The notes under the pieces were generated by a model. The model searched no databases. It was not told the DNA's origin and saw only the letters and a list, made by a program, of their open reading frames with translations. DNA of 64,000 bases from Tribonema minus (lineage: Eukaryota; Sar; Xanthophyceae; Tribonematales; Tribonemataceae), in the NCBI GenBank assembly GCA_017506865.1, contig JAFCMP010000115.1, positions 124,001 to 188,000 on the forward strand, in the 5' to 3' direction. Each line of letters begins with the position of its first letter. Position 1 is the stretch's first letter. Made by a program: the position numbers and the translations under genes. Positions 1 to 11,800 of the stretch are shown here, one piece after another.

Positions 1-647
1 CCGGTCGATGTCATGGTCTGAGTTCAATCATTTCAGCGACAGCCACCTCGCGGGCATGAACATGCGCGAGTGCCGACATTGCGCCGCTAGCTTTGGCGGC
101 AATTGATCATCGCATGCCCCACTAAAGAGAGTGAATATGGACAGCATTTACACATTTCGTGACCTGTTGCTCTCAATGTACCCTAATGTCATGATGATGC
201 AACTGAACGCTCATCGTCAAGCATGCTTCCGCGCCTAAGTGTGAAATGTGCACCACCAGGTGCATGCATCTGCAACAGCCTGTGCCGTCCATGCATGCTT
301 GTTCTGCACATGCTTGTTATACACCTATTCGAAGAGGTGTGCACACCACACCTATATGAAGGCGATGCGCTTGAGGGGTAGGGTTAGCATGCACCGACAT
401 TGCGCCGCCAACTTTTGGGGCAGTTGATGCTAGAGCACCAGTCACTGAAGAAAAAGTGCAAAAAATCTCAGAACGAGATCTATCCGTCACAATTCATTTG
501 CAGGCGGCCACTCTGGCGTTTTTGTGCCTTGCAATGTTGTTGTTTGACGCGCCATGCACTGCCAATGCGGGCATGCAATGCGGACATGGCATGTAATACA
601 GTCATGCAACAGCGACCCGCATTACCACAATGCAACGTCGCCATGCA
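1..647. other. No gene recognised; short dispersed repeat
   Basis: No convincing coding frame is visible. The 15-mer CCGACATTGCGCCGC occurs twice in the same orientation (73-87 and 394-408) with related flanks (GC-rich left side, then a GGCAxTTGAT-like right side), so a short diverged repeat of about 40 bp is present in two copies. From about 550 the sequence drifts into ATGC/GCCATGC-rich DNA leading to the tandem array that follows. Confidence 0.5.
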
Positions 648-751
648 ATGCAGCCATGCAACAATGCCATGCGATGCAGCCATGCAGCAATGCCATGCGA
701 TGCAGCCATGCAACACAGCCATGCGATGCAGCCATGCAACACAGCCATGCG
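648..751. repeat. 26-bp tandem repeat, four units
   Basis: Four consecutive 26-bp units begin at 648, 674, 700 and 726, each of the form ATGCAGCCATGCARCA followed by a GCCATGCG tail. A degenerate fifth unit follows to about 768, and irregular GCATGC-rich sequence precedes it from about 551. Because 26 is not a multiple of 3, the Met/Cys/His-rich open frames across it on both strands are repeat artefacts. Confidence 0.85.
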
Positions 752-1203
752 ATGCAGTAATGCAATGCATTCAACAAACGCAACGCAACGCAGCAGTCAA
801 CCCGGCGTCAATGAAATTCAATACATAGGCGCACGATGCACATGCACGAAAATTACTCCACCGGGGCCTCGGCGTGCGCAGACGGTTGTACCTCTTATGG
901 TATGACAAACTCCTCAGATATACAGGCAAGGACATGGCAAGGTCGGCTGGCTTCCAAGCTATCATAGTGGCACCTGCAATGCATACATGTATTGATTGCC
1001 AACTACATTGATTGCCAACTACACCATCATAGCGGCTCTCGAGCGCGGGTCTTCTCTGCCGCGATTCAACCGCGCGCTGTTCGAGGCGTGGCTGTCGTGC
1101 GTCAAGGGCACCTGTCGGTGCCGGCGCGGGATTTCGGTTATCGGCATATCGGCCAATCGAATCAAGATTAAATCAAGATTAAAACCAACACCTGAGATTG
1201 CGG

Positions 1204-1416
1204 ATGGCGGCGCATCCTGCGGACCAGCTGGACACACTGCTCAAGGCCGCCGCGAAGAAGAACCGGGGCAATGGTCTTAACCCAGCCACGGCATGCCGCG
1301 ATGCCCTGACTGATCACCCATGGCTAGAGTTCAACGCGGTGAAAACTGGCCCTCAGCACTTCACGGTTCGTGTCAACACAAAGAAGAGGATCCGCTCCGC
1401 TCATCCGCGACCCTGA
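1204..1416 (+). CDS. Hypothetical short open frame, possible gene fragment
   Basis: A 70-residue frame starts at ATG 1204 (MAAHPADQLDTLL...) and ends with KKRIRSAHPRP before a stop. Its composition is balanced and mildly basic at the C-terminus, unlike the repeat-derived frames around it, so it may be a remnant exon. No family is recognised. It runs into the left arm of an inverted repeat at about 1386, so its 3' part is shared with other DNA and may not be genuine coding sequence. Confidence 0.2.
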   Translation: MAAHPADQLDTLLKAAAKKNRGNGLNPATACRDALTDHPWLEFNAVKTGPQHFTVRVNTKKRIRSAHPRP

Positions 1417-1817
1417 AAGCCAAGAAGCAACCGAGGCCCTTGTCCAGTAGTAAAGTCTCCAGGGCAGAACTGATATTGAAGTTGGGTTATGGCATGCTGT
1501 AGCCCTATGTCAGGGGCATCTGCTGACTACTCACTTGTTGAAGTTGATATTGATCCTGATGTAATATTGAACTTCAACGGTGATATTCAAACTTCAACTT
1601 CATGCCAACTTCAACTGTCATGTCACTGCTCAACGTGCAACAGCACGGCTCCACCCATCTCAACTTCAACAACCAAGAGCTCTTCTGGTGCGTCTGAGTG
1701 AGGCCAACAAACTACTATTATCTAACTTCAACAGTTTGAGGGTCTTGACTGACCTCACTATAGCATAAGTGCTCGGTTGCTTTTTGGGTTTCAGGGTCGC
1801 GGATGGGCAGAGCGGAT
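1386..1817. repeat. Fold-back (inverted) repeat with TTGAAGTT-rich spacer
   Basis: Left arm about 1386-1432 and right arm about 1767-1817 are inverted copies. Both carry GGATCCGCTC, then CCATCCGCGACCCTGAAA (left arm has CTCATCCGCGACCC), then a GCAACCGAG end, and identity looks near 85% by eye. Weaker similarity continues inward until both arms meet TTGAAGTT-type words. The 330-bp spacer is rich in CAACTTCAA/TTGAAGTTG. It may be a fold-back element or a decayed inverted duplication. Confidence 0.6.
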
Positions 1818-2089
1818 CCTGAAGCTGCCGCATGGAGTGGCGAAGCCCGATCGCCTGGCTTCCGTCAAGAGTCTGCTGTGCTTTCTGTGGGACGCCGGAG
1901 AACACCGAGTGATCGAAAAGGTGAGGTCGATGAACATTCATGCCGCACATGCATGCAGTCGCATTTTAGCGCTGCGACTGTCTGCGATGCCTACATACAT
2001 GTTTTCCTGCCGATATTGCCCACGCGTTCGCAGATCCTCGCGACGTACGAGATTCGAGTCCCTGATGATGTGCGGGGGCAAATGCGAGC

Positions 2090-2195
2090 GCAGGCGACCA
2101 AGCAAGCGCGGGGGCAGCAGCCAGCGCGGGGGCAGCAGGCGCGGGATCAGGCGCGGGAACAGGCGCGGGAACAGGAGAGGCAGAGACTGCGCAGC
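2090..2195 (+). repeat. Low-complexity GCGCGGGAACAGG repeat
   Basis: A run of imperfect GCGCGGG(A/G)(A/G)CAGG units would encode Gln/Ala/Arg/Gly repeats such as ARGQQARDQAREQAREQ. It lies just upstream of the LRR relic and may belong to its N-terminal part, but no continuous frame joins them. Confidence 0.5.
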
Positions 2196-2479
2196 GATGG
2201 CGCACACATTCCAGCAGTCACAGGGCATCATGCATGACCCCACAATCATATCTGCACCCAACGGCGGCCAGCTGCTGCCAGCAGCTGCCTCAGCGATGGG
2301 GGCGATGGATTCAGAAGCCGAGAATCGGGGATATGAGAACGAATTTGCTGGCGGGAGCATTACTCGAAGCAGTGCTGGCGTCCAGCCGCTCAGGAGGCTT
2401 CACCAAAACCTAAACGGCTCCAGGCTGCGGATGCCTACTACGTCAGCCACCTTCTGACGCTCGCGCTCACGGTGGTGGC

Positions 2480-4164
2480 GCAGAACCACATGCCTAAGGG
2501 CGCCTGGAGTCTATGCAAGCTCATGCACCAGAAGGTGAAGCCGTGTGCGCGCATGGTCCTCAAAGGACCGCTGCCTCCTTGCAGCCGCCCAGGCCTTCAT
2601 CAGCAAGACCGTTGTCCACGTTGAGCTGCGCGGATCATTCAACATGGATCCACTGCAGGCACTGGCTCGGAGCCCTGCCTCACGCCGCTGCCGACACCGC
2701 AGACAACTTCAACGCGTTCAGGGATGTCACGGTCATCACCTTGCGGTACTACGCAGGGGCGTGCACGCACATTCCACACACGCTGCAGGCGCTGCGGATC
2801 GTGGAGTGCGACCTCACAGCCACGATACCGATGCTGCGTGCGGTCGTCCGCGCCCAGCACTCAACAAACCTGCACACAAATGCGCTGACGCTCGTCAAGT
2901 CAGTGTCTTGTGGGGCTGGCACCGAGTGGTTGCCAGGCTGCATCGCCGACCTGGCGGCACTGACGGAGCTCACTCTGAGGGAGTGCTCTGAGCTAGTTCA
3001 GCTGCCTCACAGCATCGGTGATCTGGCTGCCCTGATGAGGCTTGAAATCCGGGACTGCAGCAACCTGCAATATCTGCCGCACAGCATCAGCAACCTAGCT
3101 GCATTAAAGGATCTTTGCTGTTTGGCAGTCAGCAAATTTCAAGTCTGCCCACTACAGTCGGCAATCTAGCTTCGCTGGAAAAGCTGAAGTTGGCATGGTG
3201 CCCTGAGCTGACGGGTGTGCCAGAGTGCCTTGGTGACCTAACAGGTCTGACAGAGCTATGGGCTGGGGGGTGCGATGTCCTGTCCACCGTGCCTGACTCC
3301 AATGGCAACCTATTTCGCTTGCAGACACTCGTCCTTGACTACCTGCCAATCGAAGGCCTGCCAATGAGCATCGGCAGCCTGGCAGCGCTGACAGCCTTGA
3401 TCTGTCGAGCTGTTGCGCATTCCACCGCCTGCCCGATACCATCGGCGAGCTACAGGCGCTGACCTCCCTGGAGATCACTCCATGCGGGGAGCTCGTTGGC
3501 CTTGCATCCAGTACACTTCAACTGGGTGCACCGTATGCTTCACTTCAACTCTGCAACTTCAGCAGGGCAGCTACAATCTCGCGCAGCGCGTTGCCTTCTG
3601 GCGCCGCCGCACCTCCCTCGCGCTACAGCGCGCGCTCACACGTGTCGTGATCGACAACTGGAACGCAGTCATCGCCCCTGATGGCGACGTCAGCGCTTAC
3701 CGCCGCATCGCACTGTTGCAAGTGCCGCGGCCCTCGCCGGCCAGCGCCGAACCGCCGGCCCCTCCGTAGATTTAGTTATTGCAAGCCCGATTTATCGTGC
3801 GCGCAGCCCATGCGGTCCAGGACATAATATACAACTTCAGCTTCTGTGCCTGTCAGCGCTCACGACGCTGGACGTCAGCGACTGCGTGTGGCTTGAGACG
3901 CTACCGAACAACATCGGCGATATGCAGGCGCTGACGTACTTCAACCTCAAAGCGCGCAAGCAGTTGACGGCACTGCCAGACAGCATCGGCAACCTGCAAT
4001 CACTCAGCCGGCTCGATCTGCAGGGCTGCGTGCAGTTGCCGGGCCTGCCGGAAGCGCTGTGGCAATTGAACCAGCTCATATCCATTGAAGCGGAGGGCTG
4101 TTGTGAGTCTGTAGAACAAAGTGCAGAGGCTCTTGCGGAAAGAAACTGCGCTCAGGGTCAGTGA
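2480..4164 (+). pseudogene. Leucine-rich-repeat protein relic, multiply frameshifted
   Basis: LRR units of the type LPxSIGxLxxLxxLxLxxCxxL are spread over three frames. In order: a lead-in with VVHVELRGSFNMDPLQAL (about 2545-2690); repeats with ADLAALTELTLRECSELVQL (about 2700-3120); a shift to a frame with TTVGNLASLEKLKLAWCPEL (about 3127-3400); a third frame with LPDTIGELQALTSLEI (about 3400-3500); and terminal repeats with LPDSIGNLQSLSRLDLQGC (about 3845-4164, ending in TGA). The repeat type resembles plant disease-resistance LRRs and the LRR proteins numerous in heterokont algae. No kinase, NB-ARC or GTPase domain is visible upstream. The breaks fall inside conserved repeats without GT-AG borders, so frameshift decay is more likely than introns. 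The stretch 3500-3840 holds a different frame (ending SAEPPAPP) that may be inserted sequence. Confidence 0.7.
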
Positions 4165-5070
4165 CTGCTGACAGTGTCTGGTCAAAGGCGCATCGCCAAT
4201 ATGCTGGAATGCAAGTGGATGCACATTGACATCATTTGAAACCTCTGCTGAGTTTTGACACCTGTTATCTGTACTAGTATGCATGAAGTGCTCTGCTCTC
4301 CCAGATTGTTGCTTCTACAAGTTGATCTTGTGGGTGCTCAAGTCGTTCACAAATAATGCAGCGTAACGCATTCATATGCCAATGCACTTGTGATAGCACA
4401 CACGTGTGGAACTCGCAGCAGCACACGTGCAGACAGAAGCAAGAGGGCTGCACGCACACGTGCAGACAGAAGCAAGAGGGCTGCACGCTTATGCGTCTCC
4501 GGTCCGCTAGCACCTCAGGCATGTGTGGGAAGCAGCGCTTTTCTGCTTGCGCATTGCGTTTGGCATTAGCACCGTGCTGCCGCTTGCAGGTCTTCTGAGG
4601 CACTGTGCCGGTAATTAATGCGTGCACAAGTAATTTGAATTTGTGTGCTGCATGTAGCGAGCTGCGAAGCCCGCAGGCGCATACTTGTTGCAGAGAGGGT
4701 CTTCAGGTATACAGACACCTCAGCTGCAGTTCTAGTACTGCTTTAATTTGCGTGAGGGGCGAAAAACCCTGTATGACAGAGCGTGTAAAGCATGTGCAGC
4801 ATAAACACCATACCGTTAACGACTGGCTCCCAGTGCACACAGGGTGCGGCTAAGCGCGTCCCCTTCCCACCTATCTGCAGCTACCACAAGCGTTGCCCAG
4901 TTACACTCACTGACTGCCAGCCAAACTACAGACGGACCCCCAGGAGGACTTCGTCCGCCTCAAAACCCGCGTCTGTCCCTATATATACCGTATGTAGGCT
5001 ATACGAGTTTGCCAGGTACACCATCACTCGCTATGACAATGCCATATGCAGCGCAGTGGAAAGCGCAGCC
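4165..5070. other. Gene-poor stretch
   Basis: Apart from the 33-bp tandem duplication at 4421-4486, I see only short, compositionally weak open frames on both strands and no splice-bounded exons. Confidence 0.4.
4421..4486. repeat. Perfect 33-bp tandem duplication
   Basis: Two identical 33-bp units, 4421-4453 and 4454-4486, each beginning GCACACGTGCAGACAG. There is no mismatch between the units, so the duplication is recent. Confidence 0.95.
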
Positions 5071-5211
5071 CTAATCCTTACAACCACGTTTATTTAGCGC
5101 TGCTTCCGCCGGGCCGAAGTCGCTCTGCTCTCGCGCTGCATACTCCTCAGGCATGGCGTCAATGAGTGCGCTGGCTTCACCGCCCACCACACCAAAGGCG
5201 CCAAAACGCCG
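5071..5211 (-). CDS. Probable last exon of an unidentified minus-strand gene
   Basis: On the minus strand a TTGCCACAG acceptor (5212-5220) is followed by 47 in-phase codons ending in a stop at 5071. The peptide reads RRFGAFGVVGGEASALIDA..., then EEYAAREQSDFGPAEAALNK, with high third-position GC, and looks like a real C-terminus. Upstream coding is unresolved: open minus-strand frames continue to about 5550 and one starts MADDTNELTSM near 5641. The gene would be divergent from the importin gene starting at 5874, so the roughly 230-bp gap may be a shared promoter region. No family recognised. Confidence 0.4.
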   Translation of the reverse strand, partial: RRFGAFGVVGGEASALIDAMPEEYAAREQSDFGPAEAALNKRGCKD

Positions 5212-5873
5212 CTGTGGCAAGTGTGTTGCAATATGCGCCAGGGTGGTGTGGGCAGTGGTTCTTCTTGGCATTCTGGCGCGCTGAGCGCAGCGCTGCAGGA
5301 CCTTTGGCTGCCCGCTCCACGTGGCTGGTGCCCTGCACTTTAATACAGGTGAATTCGACCATGCTGCAGCCATGGCACAATGCACATCAACACAGATGAC
5401 ATCGACATGCGCAGCAGGTAGCTCGCGGGGTCGCTGAGGGCAGCCAGCCGCAAAGGCTGTCGGGCAGGACCAGGTCCCCATCCGCAGCAACTCAGCGCCG
5501 GGTTGTGGCGCGCGCAGGAGGGCACTCGAGAGCTCATGTCTCCACCGCAACCGGCACGCGCGGGTGCGGATGCGCCCTCACCAGCGTACCGCGCATACTG
5601 GTGAGCTCATTTGTGTCATCCGCCATGATGGAGGGTGCTCGGCATAAGCGTCCGGCAGGGAGTGGGGGTGCTGCCGCATGTGAGCTCCCAACTGGATCTG
5701 CAACTCGAGACTCGCCTCTGCAATGTGAAGTTCCATGACCTCTGGAGCCTCTGAGACTCACTTGCTCACACCTGTCCGCAGCCCCTCTAGCCGGCTTTCC
5801 TCTCTAGCAAGGGCTGCAGATGGGCGGTGTGGCGCGCATTTGCAGATGCTTCCAATAGCACGGTGGAAATAAA

Positions 5874-8800
5874 ATGGCGATGACATTGCAAAGCGCGCTG
5901 GCTGCTGTGCTGCATCAGCAGCACGGTCTGCATCCCAAGGCCGTCCTTCAAGCAAGCGAGTATCTGCAGAGCTTCAGAAGGTCCAATGACTTGGATACAT
6001 GGCAAGCATGCATCGCCATGCTGACGCAACAGCAGGGCGGGGCTGAATGGGAGCCAGTTCTGGTCTTTGCTAGCCAGGCGCTGCTTTTCAAGTGCAGGTA
6101 TCACTCACCCTATTCTACGTTCAACATCACTCAGATACAAACATAAGCTGGTGTGATCTATCAATGCTAGCTCTTCACTGCTTTTGGCCATAAGCTGTTT
6201 TTTGGATGTGCTTCAACAGCCTTGTCGTTTCGTTCGTGTGAGCATTGTGCTATTGTGTCTGATCAGAGGCGCCACATTGCTACGATACAGGCTGCCAGTG
6301 TCGCCGCGCACACCGTCATGCCGCGTGCGCGACGCTGCTGCTGACCACTGCCGCGACCGATTTGCCATAGGCGCTGCACGAGCACACAACCTAACCTCGC
6401 AGTAGCGCCCTCACTTCATCCTCATTCACACGCGCCATGCCTCGCACGCACAACACCACGCAGGCGGCGGCGCGCAGCCTTCGAGCCCGCGGACGTGCAG
6501 CTGCTGCTGAGCATCGCCGCGGCGCACGCGGCGCGCGGCGGCAGGCGCGCCGTCGTCGTCCACGTGTGCCTCGGCGTCTGCGCGGTGGCGCTGCGCTGCG
6601 GCGCGTGGGCCGCGGAGCGCGTGCTGCCGGACCTCGCTGGCGCGTGCGGTGCGGGGGGAGAGGGGGGGGGGGAGGGGGGGGTGCGCGCGGAGGTGCTGCT
6701 GGAGCTGCTCGCGGCGTTCGCGGACGAGGTAGGTGAGCAAGAGCGGCGGCGGCGCGCGTGTGTGCTGCTGGCAGAACGGTGCGCTAGCATCATTGTTTCT
6801 CGCGCCCAGCATTTGGTGCATCAATTCCGCAGACGAATGCGCGGCGGCGTTCGAGAATCGTCTGTTGCGAGATTGCTGCCACGTGTTACACATGGCGGCG
6901 ACGACTTCGTGGTGCCCCTCTGGACCATCACAGTGCTATGTGCGTGCCGCAGGCGCCACCCCGCGTGCGCTCAGCGCCCGACTGTCGTCACCCTGTGGGC
7001 GCACCGCAACACCACCTTCTCGCCGATATGGTGGTGGTGCTCTGTCAAGTCGCGCTTGTGGAGTCGTCAGATGCCTTGTGCCCACTCCTGATACACTATT
7101 GCGTGGATCGGACACCGCATACCTTACATGCATCGCACCCCACTGCGCGCCGCAAGTGGCTGAGTCTTCCCGCACTCTGGTGCGCCATCAGCACGTCAGT
7201 TGCTCATCTAAGATTGTGAAACTGTGGTGTGTGCGCAGATTGAGTGCAAAAGCATCAGCGTGGCGCCGCAGCGCCGCGCAGCAGTGCTCAGCCACCTGCG
7301 CGCCCCCGGCGGCGGCATGTCCTTCGCGCTCTCTCTCCTGCACTCCCTCTTGGCGGGCGGCGCGCTGCAGCAGCCGCAGCACGCGCAGCGCGCGCTGGGC
7401 GCCTTCACAGCATGGCTCAACGTCGGCAGCAGCGGCGCCACCTGGCACTCCGACGTGGCGACACACGGCGCACTGCCGCTGGCGCTGGCGTGCCTGCGCT
7501 GCGGCAGCGGCGGCGATGCTGCCGCGGCGGCAGCGCAGGCCGTGTCCGCGGCGGCGGCTGCATTCTGCGGCAGCGCTGCCGCTGCCGCCGCGCTGCTGCC
7601 CGCCGCCGCCGCCGCCGCGTCGCAGGCGCTGGCGGCGGCAGCGCAGGGCACGGACACAGGCGAGGCAGCGGCGGCGGTGCGCGCGCTCGCGGCTTGTGCG
7701 GTGGCGTTCGCGCCGCTCATCTGCAGCGCTCAGCGATCAGATGCCGCCACTTCAACTTCAACAACAAGCACACTCGAAGGCCCACACAACGGGCTGCAGC
7801 CGAGCGTCGTTGATCCGGGCTTGGCGGCGGCGTGGGACGCAGCGGTGTCAGTGCTCACGGCGGCGCTGGCGCACGCGAGCGCTGCCGTGGCGTGCGAGGC
7901 GCTGGAGTGCTGGGGGAGTTTGGGGGCGCGCGCGGGGAGCGTTGAGGGGACGGAAGCGGAAGTTGACGTGTTTCTGCGGGCGGTGGGAGTGGTGCTGAGC
8001 CGGCCCGGGCTGACGCTGGAAAACGTGAGTCATTCAGGCCCCCCTCTGCCTGGTGTGAGGCACACATGGTTTTGCTTGGTGTAGTACGTAGAGCTGCGTC
8101 CATCGCAAGCGCCGCTCTGCTTTGACCACATGTTCATTTCGCTGCGCGGTATGAGAGATGCGTGTGCATGACCAGCGTCTGCAACGCATGACGCTGCCGC
8201 AATGGCAATGTGAGCGAGTGATACTGTACGCCGAATATCTGCGTGCGCATGCGAGAAGCACAGCATCTTCACTCGAACGACGCCGTTCGTTGGCGTGCGC
8301 GCCGCCGCCGCCGCCGCAGCCATCCGCGTGCGCCTACGGCCACGACGACCCCGACACCGGCGACGCCGCCGCCCTAGCCGACCAGCTCGCAGACGTCCTT
8401 GAAACCGTCGTCACGCCGTCACCATGCCTGAAGGCGCGCTTCATCGCCTCGTGCATGACCGCCTTCGAATCCTCCACCAAGGGCCAGTCACAGCCGTGTC
8501 ACCACGGCCCAGCGCCGCAAGTGCTGCCGCAAGTGCTGCTGCGAGCGCTCGCCGCCGTCGCCGCCGCTGATGCGGACCTGGCGGGCGCCGGCGGCAACTG
8601 GCTGGCGCGTGTGCTGACGGCTGCGCAGCCGCTGCTGCTGGCGGGCGACGGCGGCGGCAGCGCAGCAGCGGCCGCAGCGTTAGTGGCGGCGGCGGCGCCA
8701 TGGCTCGCTGCGAACGGCGGCGCAGCGGCTGCAGCCACGGCGCTGCTGCTGGGGCCGCTGAGAGGCGGGCCCGAGTGCGGCAGCGGTAGCAGCGGCGGCG

Positions 8801-11800
8801 GCGGTAGCAGCAGCGATCCTGGCAGCGGAGGCAGCGGAGGCGGCGGGGGCGGCAGTGCTGAGACTCTCGCGCAGGCGTGCGCTGCGGCATTGGAGCGCGT
8901 GTGCGCCGCGTGCGCGCCGCTGCTGCTGCCCGCTGCCGCCGCGCTGTCAGACGCGTACCTGCAGTGGACGGCGGCGCCGCCGCCAGAGATGGCGGCAGAC
9001 GCGGCGGCGGCCGTGCGGCGCTGCCTGCTGCGCGCGTCGTGTTCCGTATTGGCTGCTTGTGGCGGCGGCGACATCGGCGGCAGCGGCAGCAGCGGCAGTG
9101 GCGGCGGCAGCAGGGGCAGCGATGCCTGTTTTGTCGTTTGCAGTCTAGTCCAACATCTGGTGGAGCGCTCGGTTTGCGCGGCAGCGCGGATTGCGGCGCA
9201 CGGCGGAGAGGCGGCAGCAGCAGCGGCGGAGGCCATTGATGTGGCGGCTGTGCTTTCCGATCTGGCGCAGCTGTTACGCCTGGTGAGCAGTGCTGCAGTT
9301 GCATATAAGGTAGCTTCGCGCAGGTGCAACGCAGCGACTGCAGCTCTCACAGGACTGTCGTACTGCTGATGTTGTCGCAGCGTGTGATGCAAGTGCATTG
9401 TGGGCACTGGGCTTGCTTTTGTAGCAGGGCACGCCGCACACCAGCCAATTCTTCACAGAGATATTTGGCATGATGCGCTGCTACATATGGTGAGCGGTGC
9501 TGCATCTGCATTGGGAGTCGGCTCCACACAGGCGCAGCGTGATGCTAACGTAGCAGCATTCATCCGTCGTCAAGTTACAACCAAGCGACTTTGCACTGTT
9601 TCAACAGTAATTGTGCTGGTTCAAAAGGGGATATGCTGGTCAAAGCATGCCTCAAAAGTGCTTCATGTGTAGGATGATACACCATGTTCAAACTCATGCG
9701 GTTAGGGTTGCCAAAATCGTACCTTTTTTTACAGATATACTCCGTAAATCGTACCGTAATTTGACCGTAAACTCCTGCCTATTGAGGTTTTGGAGAACTT
9801 CGATACCATTTTTGCGTCTGGCACAGTAAGCCCGAATATAAATCTCAGGGCACCCGAAGCTGTGGTCAAGATCAGCATGGTTTACGCTACAATACCGTTG
9901 ACCGTATTTTTTCAATAATACCGTTTTGGCAACCCTGAGTCATGCCATATGCAGTACGGTTCCTTCAGCCATCTGAGGTCAAGAATGCATGCACAAGAGC
10001 TATGACTAGGGGTTGATGGCCAGACTTCCCATGTCCAACCGAATTTGCTCGCTTGCGACGCTTTCGCACTAAACGCTCATACTGAGGTGCACCACTGACA
10101 TCGAAAACAGTTGATGATGGCCAACCATTGACGCTGCCGCCACCACCCTACTGCCACGCAATGCTCGACGATCCCAACCTGCAGGGGTCATAGCCCTCTC
10201 GGCCGCTGGGATTGTGTTGAAATTGCATGTGCCTCAAGTACACAAGTCACTTAATTCAAGATTGCAGTACAGGCGCACCAGCTGCAGCAGCAGCGGGGGC
10301 ACGCCCAGTGCTCCTCAGGCATGGTGCCCGCTTCGTGATACAACCACCTGCCCCCATGTGTGCCTTCTTTTTCCTGCGTATTGCAGCCGCCGACAGTGCT
10401 TCTCAATGGCGGCGATGCTTATACATACATCAAAGAAGCAGTGGCGCCGGCGGCGGAGGCGCGCCGCTGCTGCAGCAGCGCTCAAGCGCAGCAGCTGCTG
10501 CTGCTCGCCCAGTGCGAAGTGATGCGCGCTGCTGCTGCCGCCGCCGCTGCCGCTGCACAGCAGTCAGGGGTGAGTCAGTATCGCTTTTACTCAAACATTA
10601 TTGGTGTCAGTGCAATATTGGAAGAATCAAATGTCAATAGCGGCAGCAGCTCTCAGCCACCATTGATACTCGATTATGGTATATTTCAGATGTATGCTGA
10701 CTGCATTTTGTTGCCATTGAAGAAATGGCAACGCTGCTGCTGCACCTGAGTGGCTGACACTGGCGCACGCAGAACCCCTATACGCTGCAATCAACATGCG
10801 GTGATATGATGGCATTTTATCCCATGGAGAGTAATTGGCAAATGTAGCACAACCTACTATTAGCAAGCCGATGCACCTGCAATGTACACACACCTTCAAT
10901 GCGACCATTCGGAAGCTTAGCAAACCGCGCAGCCATCACAGCATAAAATCACGACCCCTGCGCCAGTTCCTGACAACAGAGTGGTGTGTACGAAGCATGC
11001 CTTCACGCAAGGCACTATGACTTGTTCATGTCGTCTTGCAGAACCTGTGCAACCTCCGCACTGGAGTGTCGGCGGTGCCGCAAACGCCCGTGAGCGTGCA
11101 GATGCCACACAATCGTGCATATACTCACACCCACTGCTGTGGTGAAGCTCCGCCCTCTTCATGCTGCAGCCGCAAGTCTCACACGCAGCACGCAGCATTC
11201 ACACGCGGAGCGTCCCAGCGCGATCCAGGCTCATCATCCAGCCTCTGCTGGCCTCCTTCCCCCTCAACCCCCCCACAAAACGAGTGCTATGCAGCAGACT
11301 GCACGAGCTCACGTGCGATGCCCCCCCCCACACATGTGCTAATCGCCAGATTGCACAAGCTCACGTGCGATCCCCACGTGTGCTATGCGCCAGATTGCAC
11401 AAGTTCACATGCGATCCCCCCCCACTCCCCCCCCCACCCAAAAAAACAATTAAATTTTGGGACCCCGCAGAGCGGCGGCGGCGCAACGGCATCGGCAGTC
11501 ACGCTGCTGAGCGCTGCGGCAGACGCGTGCGTGGCCGCGCACGCGCAGCGCGCGCACGAATGCGCGCTGCGCTCTCTGGCGGCGGCGGCGCCGGACCTGC
11601 GCACGGTCCTTGGCTGCGTCCCTGCAGACCAGCGGCAGTGGCTGCACGCCAAGGCCGTGGGGTGAGTCGAGCGCTGTCTGGCGGAGCGTACTTTAAGTTT
11701 GTACTTGAAATTGAAGTGTCTATGCAGCTTTGCTCTGTGTACCTGTACTGTCAAGGCCGTGGGGTAAGTTGTGAAGTTACTTGGTGGAGCGTACGTTTGG

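Noticed and set aside
400..905. Met/Cys/His-rich open frames on both strands
   Set aside because: They are translations of the 26-bp ATGCAGCC repeat, open in several frames at once, and have no other support.
8441..9407. Long minus-strand frames of 287 and 302 codons opposite importin exon 4
   Set aside because: They are shadows of GC-rich Ala/Gly codons; Pro/Arg/Ser-only composition without a domain.
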